A DNA stretch of 32,072 nucleotides from Rhodothermaceae bacterium (GTDB lineage: Bacteria > Bacteroidota > Rhodothermia > Balneolales > Cyclonatronaceae): NCBI GenBank assembly GCA_020201275.1, contig JAIVHB010000148.1, forward strand, positions 1 to 32,072, written 5' to 3'. How positions within the stretch are numbered: position 1 is the stretch's first letter; every line of letters begins with the position of its first letter. Made by a program: the position numbers and the translations under genes. The notes beneath the pieces were generated by a model, which was not told where the DNA came from, made no database searches, and was given only the letters and a program-made list of their open reading frames with translations. This document shows positions 25,610 through 32,072 of the stretch, piece after piece.

Positions 25610-26419
25610 CTACTCCTGTTTATTTTTATTTTGTGATGTTGCCAATCTAACCAATTTTTGGAAAATCCTTTGCTGTGATTTTACCTGGGGCAGGTACTCC
25701 GGATGCCACTGCACACCCAGGGCAAAGGGATAGGTTTTGTGTTCCACGGCCTGAACTACGCCGGCCAGGTCTGTGGCTGCAACCATGATTTCGGGTCCTG
25801 GCAGGTCTACAGCCTGATTGTGGAGGCTGTTAATAAGGCACGACTCTTTCTTCAGGATGCCCTCCAGTTGGGTACCTTTCATCACCTTTATTCTTTTACG
25901 CGGATAGACGCTCTCAATTTTTGGCTCCTCGGTGTAAAAATCGATGATAGCCCGATGCAGATTTCCGCCCCAGAACACATTCAGGAACTGGGCTCCCCTG
26001 CATATGCCAAGTACCGGCAATTTTCTCCGAACCGCGCTCTCAAGGAACTCCTGCTCCAGCTCATCGCGCTCCAGGTCGACCGGGATGCTGCCCAGGCTGA
26101 ACAGTTTGCGAATGAGCATGATGACCGGGGCCATCAGCCAGGCGATGATCCCCCCGCCCTCATTTTCATCCTCTTTTCCTTTTTCATGGTGTTCGGCAAT
26201 ATCATCGATGGTATCGCCGTACCGGCCGGGGTCGATATCGGCTCCCCCGCCAATGATGAGGCCATCGAGCGTTTCCGGATCTACCTTTTTGCCGGGGCGG
26301 ATTCTTATAGCCTTGCCACCGGCCCTCCAAACGGCAATCCTTGTAAAGAACCAGGCCGGGTACCCGCCGCGGTCGGGACCAGTAACACCAATTTTAGGTT
26401 TATTCCGACCCGAAAACAT
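25610..26419 (-). CDS. Class I glutamine-amidotransferase-like hydrolase (PuuD type)
   Basis: A 269-residue peptidase C26/PuuD-like protein. The nucleophile Cys140 is in VLGICRGAQFLNV and the catalytic His-x-Glu in GVQWHPEYL; the GGGADIDP loop is near residue 57. An insert at about 70-110 contains a charged stretch and a hydrophobic helix (IIAWLMAPVIMLI), which may attach the enzyme to the membrane. It overlaps the amidoligase gene by 20 nt. Amidoligase and C26-hydrolase pairs are a known genomic pairing, in which one enzyme makes and the other cuts a gamma-glutamyl or similar amide bond. The substrate is unknown. Confidence 0.87.
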   Translation of the reverse strand: MFSGRNKPKIGVTGPDRGGYPAWFFTRIAVWRAGGKAIRIRPGKKVDPETLDGLIIGGGADIDPGRYGDTIDDIAEHHEKGKEDENEGGGIIAWLMAPVIMLIRKLFSLGSIPVDLERDELEQEFLESAVRRKLPVLGICRGAQFLNVFWGGNLHRAIIDFYTEEPKIESVYPRKRIKVMKGTQLEGILKKESCLINSLHNQAVDLPGPEIMVAATDLAGVVQAVEHKTYPFALGVQWHPEYLPQVKSQQRIFQKLVRLATSQNKNKQE

Positions 26420-27099
26420 TTTTGATCTCCTCCATCCAGGTTTTGGCCCTGCTCAGTATCGGGTGCTCCAGATGATACAGGTATTTCCGGGCCATTGAAT
26501 CGAGTTTATCCGGATCGGAGACCAGGTTTTCGACCGGCATCCACTTGTTCCATTCCGTGGTGAAGCTCCAATCGGGTTCGTCGATCCTGCTGTTGGGCAG
26601 GCGGTAATGCAAGGTGGGCCTTCGGCCGATTTTCTGGTCGGGCAGGGCTTTCCTAACTCTGTCTTCATCCATCCATGCCAGTATGGGCAGCATGTCGAGC
26701 GGTCGGTTCCGGGTTGGGTTGTATTCGATATAGTCATCAATAAACGATTTCAAACGGTACCACCGTTTCTGCAGCGGTGGCCATGAAGTCTTCGATGGAG
26801 TCGCCCAGGCCTGGTTCCAGATCATCAAGGCCGATTTTTTCAAAATAGTTTTTCACCTTCAACTCACTGAACAGTTCTGCATCCAGTTCGACGCGGAACT
26901 CACCGAACCGGGTCTCTTTTACCAAAGCTTCATAATTGCTGATTTTTTCAACCTCTCCGTTATACACCTCCCGGATGATCCGCGTGATCTCATCCAGCCT
27001 GAGGCCGCTCAACTCCAGTTCGAGCCCGATGGTCCTCTCGTTTCCTTCTTCATTTTGTATTAGGGGTGGCTTCTTAAAGCCGGTGCCGGATGTTTCCAT
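26400..27099 (-). pseudogene. Amidoligase (Amidoligase_2 type), internal block missing
   Basis: The first part starts at ATG 27097-27099 and shows RTIGLELELSGLRLDEI, KETRFGEFRVELDAELF and ETVVPFEIV, the N-terminal strands of an amidoligase (COOH-NH2 ligase of the glutamine-synthetase-like fold). The frame then stops at 26737. The C-terminal part is in another frame: FIDDYIEYNPTRNRPLDMLP, then RPTLHYRLPNSRIDEP, the very characteristic end of the family. About 90-100 residues between PFEIV and FIDDY, which normally hold the PP..GA..T and YAFG..NPE blocks, are absent, with a frame change. As assembled it cannot be functional, although the partner hydrolase is intact. Confidence 0.8.
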
Positions 27100-27168
27100 A
27101 TTTAATGAGTTACGCCCGGAAAGTTGACTAACCGGGCTAAATCGGTTTAAATCAAAGCCTAAATTACC

Positions 27169-27176
27169 TATCTTTG
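27169..27176 (+). promoter_or_regulatory. TAnnTTTG -7 box before the FKBP gene
   Basis: TATCTTTG is an exact match to the TAnnTTTG -7 element of Bacteroidota promoters and lies 45 bp before the FKBP start codon, in the short gap between two divergent genes. The upstream TTTG element is not clear (TTTAAATC lies at about the right distance). Confidence 0.45.
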
Positions 27177-27220
27177 AGGCAAGCAAAAAATAATGTGATT
27201 ATAATTGAAAGGATTTTGTT

Positions 27221-27649
27221 TTGTCGAAAGCAAAAAACGGCGACACCGTAAAAGTTCACTATACCGGAAAACTGAATGACGGATCAGTATTTGATTCATC
27301 CGAAAACCGTGAGCCGCTCGAATTTCAGCTTGGCAGCGGCCAGCTCATACCCGGTTTTGAAAAAGCGGTAAGCGGGATGACGGTGGGTGATTCCACAACG
27401 GTGACCATCCCTGCTAATGAAGCCTATGGCGAAGTTAACGAAGAGCTCATTCTGAGCGTTGAGAAAGACCGGCTTCCCGCCGACATCCAGCCTGAAGTGG
27501 GCATGCAGCTGCAGGTACAGCAGCCGAATGGGCAGCCCGTACCGGTTGTGATCAGCGATGTTACCGACGGCATTGTTAAACTGGATGCAAACCATCCACT
27601 TGCCGGTAAAGAACTGATCTTCGACATAGAGGTAGTTGAAATCGCGTAA
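27221..27649 (+). CDS. FKBP-type peptidyl-prolyl isomerase (SlyD-like)
   Basis: A 142-residue two-domain FKBP of the SlyD/FkpB kind, catalysing cis-trans isomerisation of proline bonds and helping protein folding. Seen: GDTVKVHYTGKLNDGSVFDS, PLEFQLGSGQLIPGFEKAV, GMTVGDSTTVTIPANEAYG, then the insert-in-flap domain and the closing LDANHPLAGKELIFDIEVV. There is no signal peptide, so it acts in the cytoplasm, and there is no His-rich metal-binding tail as in E. coli SlyD. Translation starts at TTG 27221-27223: no ATG fits, the family start is exactly here, and AAAGGA lies seven bases upstream. Confidence 0.93.
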   Translation: MSKAKNGDTVKVHYTGKLNDGSVFDSSENREPLEFQLGSGQLIPGFEKAVSGMTVGDSTTVTIPANEAYGEVNEELILSVEKDRLPADIQPEVGMQLQVQQPNGQPVPVVISDVTDGIVKLDANHPLAGKELIFDIEVVEIA

Positions 27650-27717
27650 GACGATGTGATCCGGAAACGAGACGGTTTTATTTAGAAGTATCCTGATTCA
27701 GACACAAGGCACCCACC

Positions 27718-27977
27718 CGATCGAATATCGCCGGGTCGTTACGTCTTAGGAATCGGAAATCAATAAACCGCGCTGCCGGCCGAAACGGGTCTCTTTGATG
27801 TGACGATTCATAAGACGTACCGAATTACCGACGTAGCGATGTTCCCCCCGGATCGAATATCGCCGGGTCGCTACGTCTCATGAATCGGATATCAAAAAGG
27901 CGCGCCGCCGGCCAAAACGGGTCTCTTTGATGTAACGATTCCTGAGACGTAACAATGTATCGACGTAACGATGTTCT
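27718..27977. repeat. Tandem 132-bp palindromic repeat, two copies
   Basis: Copy A (27718-27848) and copy B (27849-27977) share long exact stretches, such as GATCGAATATCGCCGGGTCG and AAACGGGTCTCTTTGATGT. Each contains a 16-bp inverted repeat with one mismatch: 27740-27755 with 27804-27819 in A, and 27872-27887 with 27936-27951 in B. The arms also pair across copies, A-left with B-right and A-right with B-left. No coding frame is evident. Confidence 0.85.
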
Positions 27978-28000
27978 GGAGGATCGAGAAGAGCGTAAAT

Positions 28001-28425
28001 AAAAAAAAGCCTTTTCCCCGGGGAGTCTCCGGCAGAAGAATCAAATTCTATTCGAACTCAATCGCTTCATATAGGCCAACGAAACCCGTAGGTTTTGCGG
28101 CCGATCCGCAGCTCTTGTTCCCGCTGGAAAAGGCTGTTATTCAATACGTACGTTTTAAACCGGGTCGAACTTGTTGGCTTTCGCCGGAACCTGAGAGTTA
28201 ACCCTGGGCTCCCGACACCGGACGGTACTGAACCTCAAGTCAGTTTCCGTTTCCAATGTTTCTGTGTCTGACTCTGGGAGTAATTTAAAGAAAAAAATTC
28301 CGGTCACAATATGTGCGGGAAATGAGACTTATAAAGTTATTATTACATGATCTTTATTAGCTTATTGGGTAGCAATGGGTAATCATTTTATGTGGATTTA
28401 TTCCAAATAATCAGGCTATTGAATC
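28001..28425. repeat. About 425-bp dispersed repeat, copy 1
   Basis: This begins with an A-run and GCCTTTTCCCC and is collinear with 28726-29153. Conserved islands are AGTCTCCGGCAGAAG, GATCCGCAGCTCTTGTTCCC, GGAAAAGGCTGTTAT, CGTTTTAAACCG, CGCCGGAACCTG, GAACCTCAAGTC and CAATATGTGC. By eye the identity is roughly 70-75%, with several indels that change frame. No long open frame is shared between the copies, so it is probably non-coding or a decayed element. Read on the minus strand, it ends in a T-run like a terminator. Confidence 0.75.
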
Positions 28426-28725
28426 CGCTTCAAAAGCGCCAAAAAAAAATTGGGGGATTATCCCGGGTGCCATCCTACTGAATCAATATTGACAGGGCTG
28501 CCAGGTGCCGGATTACAGGCATGGTTTATCGACGCATTAACAATTCGTGTAATGAACAGGATGCGGCATTAAGTGGCCAGCACCTAAAACGGATCATGAT
28601 GTCGGGACCAGGTGCTTCCAATTCAGCATGTTGCGGAATGAGGCGTCCAGTTGCGGCCAGGTGCAGCCAAGGCGGCGAGCGTTGGAGGCAGCGTTGGCGG
28701 AAAGACTGGCTGGGGGAAGAAGGGT
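28426..28725. other. 300-bp spacer between the two long repeats
   Basis: No gene is recognisable. The short plus-strand frames have no motifs and arginine-rich or otherwise atypical composition. It could be the remains of a mobile element bounded by the direct repeats, but no transposase fragment or terminal inverted repeat is visible. Confidence 0.5.
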
Positions 28726-29153
28726 AAAAAAAAAAAGCCTTTCCCGTGAGGAGTCTCCGGCAGAAGATTTAAGATCTATTCGAACTCAATTTCCTCATAT
28801 AAGCCACAACATCCGTAGATTTTGCGACCGATCCGCAGCTCTTGTTCCCAATCGGAAAAGGCTGTTATCCGATACATTCGTTTTAAACCGTTGTCTACCG
28901 AAGTGACTTGCGCCGGAACCTGTGAATTAACGCAGATCCCCGACAACGGACGGTATCGAACCTCAAGTCCGGCTTCGTTTCTGATGTTTCTGTCGGACTC
29001 TTCTTACAATCTAACAGAAAGTAACCGTAACGCAATATGTGCAAAAAATATAATTTCAAGATCATTTCAAGATGACTATCGGTAGCCCAATGGGGGGCAG
29101 TAGATAAACCAATTTTATCTGAATTTATTATAAATAATTAATGTTGAATAGCT
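28726..29153. repeat. About 425-bp dispersed repeat, copy 2
   Basis: This is the second copy of the element at 28001-28425, same orientation, about 728 bp downstream, ending only about 10 bp from the murB stop codon. On the minus strand an 80-codon frame without stops is open here, ending KIYGCCGLYEEIEFE, but the matching frame in copy 1 is shifted by a one-base difference, so I do not call a gene. Confidence 0.75.
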
Positions 29154-29162
29154 GATTTTTGC

Positions 29163-30182
29163 CTACCAGATATTCACTTCCGGTACAAGTGTGATGCCGA
29201 AATTTGACGAAACATCGGCAACTATGCCGGCCGACAGATCGAGTATCTCGGTGCCGGTTGCCTGGCCATAATTCACAATAACCAGGGCCTGTTTTTCATG
29301 AGATCCGGTCTGACCGATACGCCGCCCTTTCCAGCCCGATTTTTCGATGAGCCAGCCCGCGGGGATTTTAACCATATCGGGTGTTGAGGGGTAACCGGGC
29401 ATTTCAGGGTATAGTGCGCGCAGTTTTTCGAATACTTCTTCGGAAACGACCGGATTTTTAAAAAAGCTGCCGGCATTGCCCAGTTTGGCCGGGTCGGGGA
29501 GTTTGCTGCGCCTGATGCGGCAAACCGCTTCGCTTACCGCTCCAATCGTGATTGTTTCAACGCCCATGGCACCGAGCGTGCTTCGGATATCGCCGTAATC
29601 GAGGCGGAAATCCGGTTTGCGGTTCAGCCGGAAAACGACATCGGTGATCAGGTATCGCCCTTTCTCGCGGTTTTTAAAAATACTGTCGCGGTATCCGAAA
29701 GCGCATTCATCACTGCGGTAGGAATGCACCTCACCGCTGCCCAGATCGACTGCTTCCAATGAGTCAAATACTTCAGCCAGTTCAACGCCATAGGCCCCGA
29801 TATTCTGAATCGGGGCAGCCCCTACATTGCCGGGTATAAGAGAGAGGTTTTCAATTCCGGCCAGACCGGTTTCGATACACCTTACAACCAGTTCGTGCCA
29901 GTTATGTCCGCCGCCGACCCTCAGCCACACATGCTCATCTGTCTCCCGTACCACATTCATACTTGCATCATCATATCGTATCACCAAGGCATCCACATCG
30001 CCGGTGATCAGTATGTTGCTCCCTCCGCCAAGCACCCGTTTCTGAAGGCCGGCGGGATGCCTTTGCCGCAGCAAACTGATCAGCTCATCCCTGGTTTTCG
30101 GACGTGAAAAATAGCGGGCCTTCGATTCAATGCCGAAGGTATTCAGATTGCGCAGGGAAACATTTTCAAGAATTTCAGCCAT
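29163..30182 (-). CDS. murB: UDP-N-acetylenolpyruvoylglucosamine reductase
   Basis: MurB (339 residues) is the FAD-dependent cytoplasmic enzyme that reduces enolpyruvyl-UDP-GlcNAc with NADPH to UDP-MurNAc. Seen: NLNTFGIESKARYF at the N-terminus, the FAD-binding LGGGSNILITGD, LSLIPGNVGAAPIQNIGAYG, CAFGYRDSIFKN with the active-site Tyr region, GNAGSFFKNPV with the catalytic Ser, and the C-terminal LVPEVNIW. It is type I (E. coli-like), as it keeps the long C-terminal domain. I chose ATG 30180-30182 over a TTG and a GTG slightly upstream. It stands alone, with the long repeat directly downstream. Confidence 0.96.
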   Translation of the reverse strand: MAEILENVSLRNLNTFGIESKARYFSRPKTRDELISLLRQRHPAGLQKRVLGGGSNILITGDVDALVIRYDDASMNVVRETDEHVWLRVGGGHNWHELVVRCIETGLAGIENLSLIPGNVGAAPIQNIGAYGVELAEVFDSLEAVDLGSGEVHSYRSDECAFGYRDSIFKNREKGRYLITDVVFRLNRKPDFRLDYGDIRSTLGAMGVETITIGAVSEAVCRIRRSKLPDPAKLGNAGSFFKNPVVSEEVFEKLRALYPEMPGYPSTPDMVKIPAGWLIEKSGWKGRRIGQTGSHEKQALVIVNYGQATGTEILDLSAGIVADVSSNFGITLVPEVNIW

Positions 30183-30482
30183 CAGCACACTCAATCGAAC
30201 GTTTAAGGGTCAGAAGATTTGAATTTCAGACAAGCCGGCAATTTCCGGAAATATTCTGACGGAATATCCGGAAAACCCGCCTTTAATATAGCAATTGTAA
30301 TCCCGTGAATTTTACCGGGCGACACCGGCGGGGTATTAGTAGTGTACATTTTTCAGTATACTGGCACTTCAGGTAAACAACACTCAAGGTGGCTGCCGGG
30401 TCTGTTTAAATTTGCGCCGGCACGTATCCCGTTTTTGCCTGAACGCTGCGCCTGTACCACTTTTCAAAACCGGAATTTTACC
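30183..30482. other. Intergenic region between murB and a small unknown gene
   Basis: This divergent 300-bp gap should hold promoters for both genes. It contains the imperfect inverted repeat at 30243-30273 and AT-rich patches such as TTTAATATA (from about 30281). An open frame from 30342 joins the small gene, but its first 47 codons look non-coding. Confidence 0.5.
30243..30273. promoter_or_regulatory. Imperfect inverted repeat, possible operator
   Basis: TTCCGG-AA-ATATTC (30243-30256) faces GAATATCCGGAA (30262-30273): 12 paired bases per arm, with two extra As in the left arm. No T-run follows, so a protein-binding site between the divergent genes is more likely than a terminator. Confidence 0.4.
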
Positions 30483-30782
30483 ATGCCTGTTATCTACATT
30501 GAACCTGGAGCCCTTCTTTTTATTATCGAAAAGGATGTTCCCTTACAGATCCGCCTGAAATCTGACGGCGAATTCGATGTTGTAACTTCAAAGCCGGGCA
30601 ACGAAGACGGTTTTGATACCAAAGATCAGGACGGTATTACCATATACACCGACAAAAGAATAGGTCTGGCCAGCGACAGACAGATCGTTATTGAACTGAA
30701 AAGCGGTCTGTTCAGACGAAGCCTTGCGGCACGCGTTGCACCTCTTACAACCGGTCCGGGATTTATGGGTACACATCAGTAA
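30483..30782 (+). CDS. Hypothetical protein, 99 residues
   Basis: I do not recognise this family. Starting at ATG 30483, it encodes 99 residues that look like a single beta-rich domain (VIYIEPGALLFIIEKDVPLQ; GITIYTDKRIGLASDRQIVI) with a basic C-terminal part (LFRRSLAARVA). There is no signal peptide, membrane segment or Cys motif. The longer frame from 30342 adds an unlike, probably non-coding, extension. It lies 126 bp upstream of the wax ester synthase gene on the same strand. Confidence 0.55.
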   Translation: MPVIYIEPGALLFIIEKDVPLQIRLKSDGEFDVVTSKPGNEDGFDTKDQDGITIYTDKRIGLASDRQIVIELKSGLFRRSLAARVAPLTTGPGFMGTHQ

Positions 30783-30908
30783 AACCGGAGCGGAAAGTTT
30801 CAACAAAACCACATAACCTGCGTACATGTAGTGATTGACCGACTGCTCCATAGTGCTTACACAACCGTAAAAAACCATCGGCTTTCCCCCTTCAAGACCG
30901 GCGAGAAG

Positions 30909-32072
30909 ATGGCTTCGGTAGATACGGCCTGGCTCCGGATGGAACACTCCACCAACCTGATGCTGATAAACGGGCTCATGATGTTCAGGGAAAAGCTGGA
31001 TATGCCCCGTCTCAGGCAGATATTTATCGATCGGCTCATCAGCCATGCCCGGTTCAGGCAGATTGCGGCTGATCCGCTCGGGTCGCCGAGATGGGTTCCC
31101 GATCCGGATTTTCACCCCGATAACCATATCCAGACCATTGGGCTGCCAGCTCCATACGGTAAAGCGGAACTTGAACAGGTGGTGAGCGACGTTATGAGTT
31201 CGCCGCTTGACTTTTCAAAGCCACTGTGGAAGATCTATCACATTGAAAATTACGAGGGCGGATCGGCTCTCATCTACAAATTTCATCACTGCCTGGGCGA
31301 CGGTATTGCTCTCATAAGGCTGTTACTGTCGGTAACTGATGAAGAAGAGACAGAGCACAATTTTACGCCGAGCGGGGGAACTACCGGGCGGCGCGACAAC
31401 CAGATTGTAGACAGGGCTGCCGGACTGGCCGACATTCCCCGTGTTCTTGCCTCCGCCCTGAAAATCGGGTTGATGCCCGGCGACCTCAATACTCCGTTTC
31501 GCGGCAGGCTTGGAGTGAGGAAATCAGCCAAGTGGTCGGATGCGATCCCGCTGGAGCATTTCAAGCAAATCGGGCGAAACAACGATGCAACCGTAAATGA
31601 TGTGCTGCTCACCATACTCACCGGCGCCATCCGGTCGTATCTGCAGCACCATGCCATTGATTTGAACGACGGAGGCATCAGGGTTTCGGTACCTGTTAAT
31701 CTGAGAAGGGAAGGCAAGGATCCGAAACTGGGCAACCGTTTCGGCCTGGTATTCATGATACTGCCCGTAACCCTGCCTACGTTCAGTGAGCGTCTTGAGG
31801 CGGTTAAGGCGGAGATGGACAGGCTCAAAAAATCGCATGAAGCGGTGGCCGCACTCGGAATTCTTACGGTGATGGGTAACCTGCCGCTTGTTATGGAAGA
31901 ACTTCTGGTTGATTACCTGAGCAGCAAGGTTTCGGCCGTGGTGACCAACGTACCGGGTCCTGTTAAGAAGCTGCACCTGGCCGGCAGCTGCATCGACAAG
32001 ATGATGTTCTGGGTTCCCAAAACCGGGGCGCTGGGCCTGGGTATCAGCCTGTTCAGTTATGCGGGGGAAGTA
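30909..32072 (+). CDS. Wax ester synthase / diacylglycerol acyltransferase, 3' end cut off
   Basis: The first 388 residues of a WS/DGAT-family acyltransferase, which joins acyl-CoA to a fatty alcohol (wax ester) or diacylglycerol (triacylglycerol) at the membrane surface. The start MASVDTAWLRMEHSTNLML fits the family's N-terminus. The catalytic HHxxxDG motif is intact at residues 126-132 (HHCLGDG). Further blocks are VSVPVNLRREG, GNRFGLVFMILPV and VVTNVPGPVKKLH. The family averages about 450-480 residues, so some 70-90 remain beyond the window. I chose ATG 30909; an in-frame GTG 78 bases upstream would add an unlike extension. Storage-lipid formation is inferred from family, and some members act on other alcohols. 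Confidence 0.92.
   Translation, partial: MASVDTAWLRMEHSTNLMLINGLMMFREKLDMPRLRQIFIDRLISHARFRQIAADPLGSPRWVPDPDFHPDNHIQTIGLPAPYGKAELEQVVSDVMSSPLDFSKPLWKIYHIENYEGGSALIYKFHHCLGDGIALIRLLLSVTDEEETEHNFTPSGGTTGRRDNQIVDRAAGLADIPRVLASALKIGLMPGDLNTPFRGRLGVRKSAKWSDAIPLEHFKQIGRNNDATVNDVLLTILTGAIRSYLQHHAIDLNDGGIRVSVPVNLRREGKDPKLGNRFGLVFMILPVTLPTFSERLEAVKAEMDRLKKSHEAVAALGILTVMGNLPLVMEELLVDYLSSKVSAVVTNVPGPVKKLHLAGSCIDKMMFWVPKTGALGLGISLFSYAGEV

Noticed and set aside
28426-28725. The segment between the long repeats considered as an insertion sequence.
   Set aside because: No transposase fragment, terminal inverted repeat or target-site duplication could be seen.
28826-29076. An 80-codon minus-strand frame without stops in the second long repeat.
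   Set aside because: The matching frame in the first copy is shifted by a one-base difference and there is no start codon near its beginning, so coding is not supported.
27718-29153. The repeats downstream of the FKBP gene considered as a CRISPR array.
   Set aside because: There are only two copies of each unit, the units are 132 and 425 bp, there are no regular spacers and no cas genes.

Overview
The window reads as a chromosomal segment of a Gram-negative bacterium of the Bacteroidota / Rhodothermota / Balneolota assemblage. This is inferred from the tight hemH-A-C-D-E-F cluster with an oxygen-dependent HemF, a CarB that ends before the C-terminal allosteric domain as in many Bacteroidota, mostly weak Shine-Dalgarno signals, a TAnnTTTG-type -7 box, and outer-membrane barrel and TPR proteins. 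No search was run, so the genus is open. Nothing looks like phage or an intact insertion sequence.

Layout. 1-587 is the start of dapB (minus), cut by the window edge. 1128-7976 is a minus-strand heme operon (hemH, hemA, hemC, a damaged hemD, hemE, hemF, then a ChaN-like haem-binding protein) with 4- and 8-nt overlaps between successive genes. 7977-8443 is repeat-rich (an 18-bp minisatellite, a palindromic repeat, hairpins). 8444-17288 is another minus-strand block: an AbgT-type transporter, a DUF5989 small membrane protein, an O-carbamoyltransferase, a second DUF5989 protein, an SxtJ-like membrane protein, then carA and carB. Its logic is that CarAB makes carbamoyl phosphate, which the carbamoyltransferase would use. 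17561-18237 is a broken arginine deiminase-superfamily gene.

18458-25291 (plus strand) is the most interesting stretch: a candidate small RNA or leader with a strong intrinsic terminator, then a compact six-gene operon of a PqqD-like protein, an ATP-grasp ligase, a LysA/alanine-racemase-fold PLP enzyme, a urea-transporter-fold membrane protein fused to an M23 peptidase domain, a TPR plus outer-membrane beta-barrel protein, and a secreted TPR protein. It looks like a route that makes an amino-acid- or peptide-derived product and handles it at the envelope. I know of no described system with this composition.

25334-27099 (minus) holds an amidoligase (broken), its class I glutamine-amidotransferase-like partner and a GlsB/YeaQ-type membrane protein. 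An FKBP-type isomerase follows (plus), then 1.5 kb of non-coding DNA with two nested repeat systems, murB (minus), a small unknown gene and the start of a wax ester synthase/DGAT gene (plus) that runs off the end.

One pattern crosses the whole window. Four otherwise well-preserved genes (hemD, the arginine deiminase-like gene, the ATP-grasp gene and the amidoligase gene) each lack one internal block of roughly 75-110 codons, while both ends are intact and correctly placed in their operons. Either the assembly drops short segments or these are real deletions; any reading of these pathways should take this into account.
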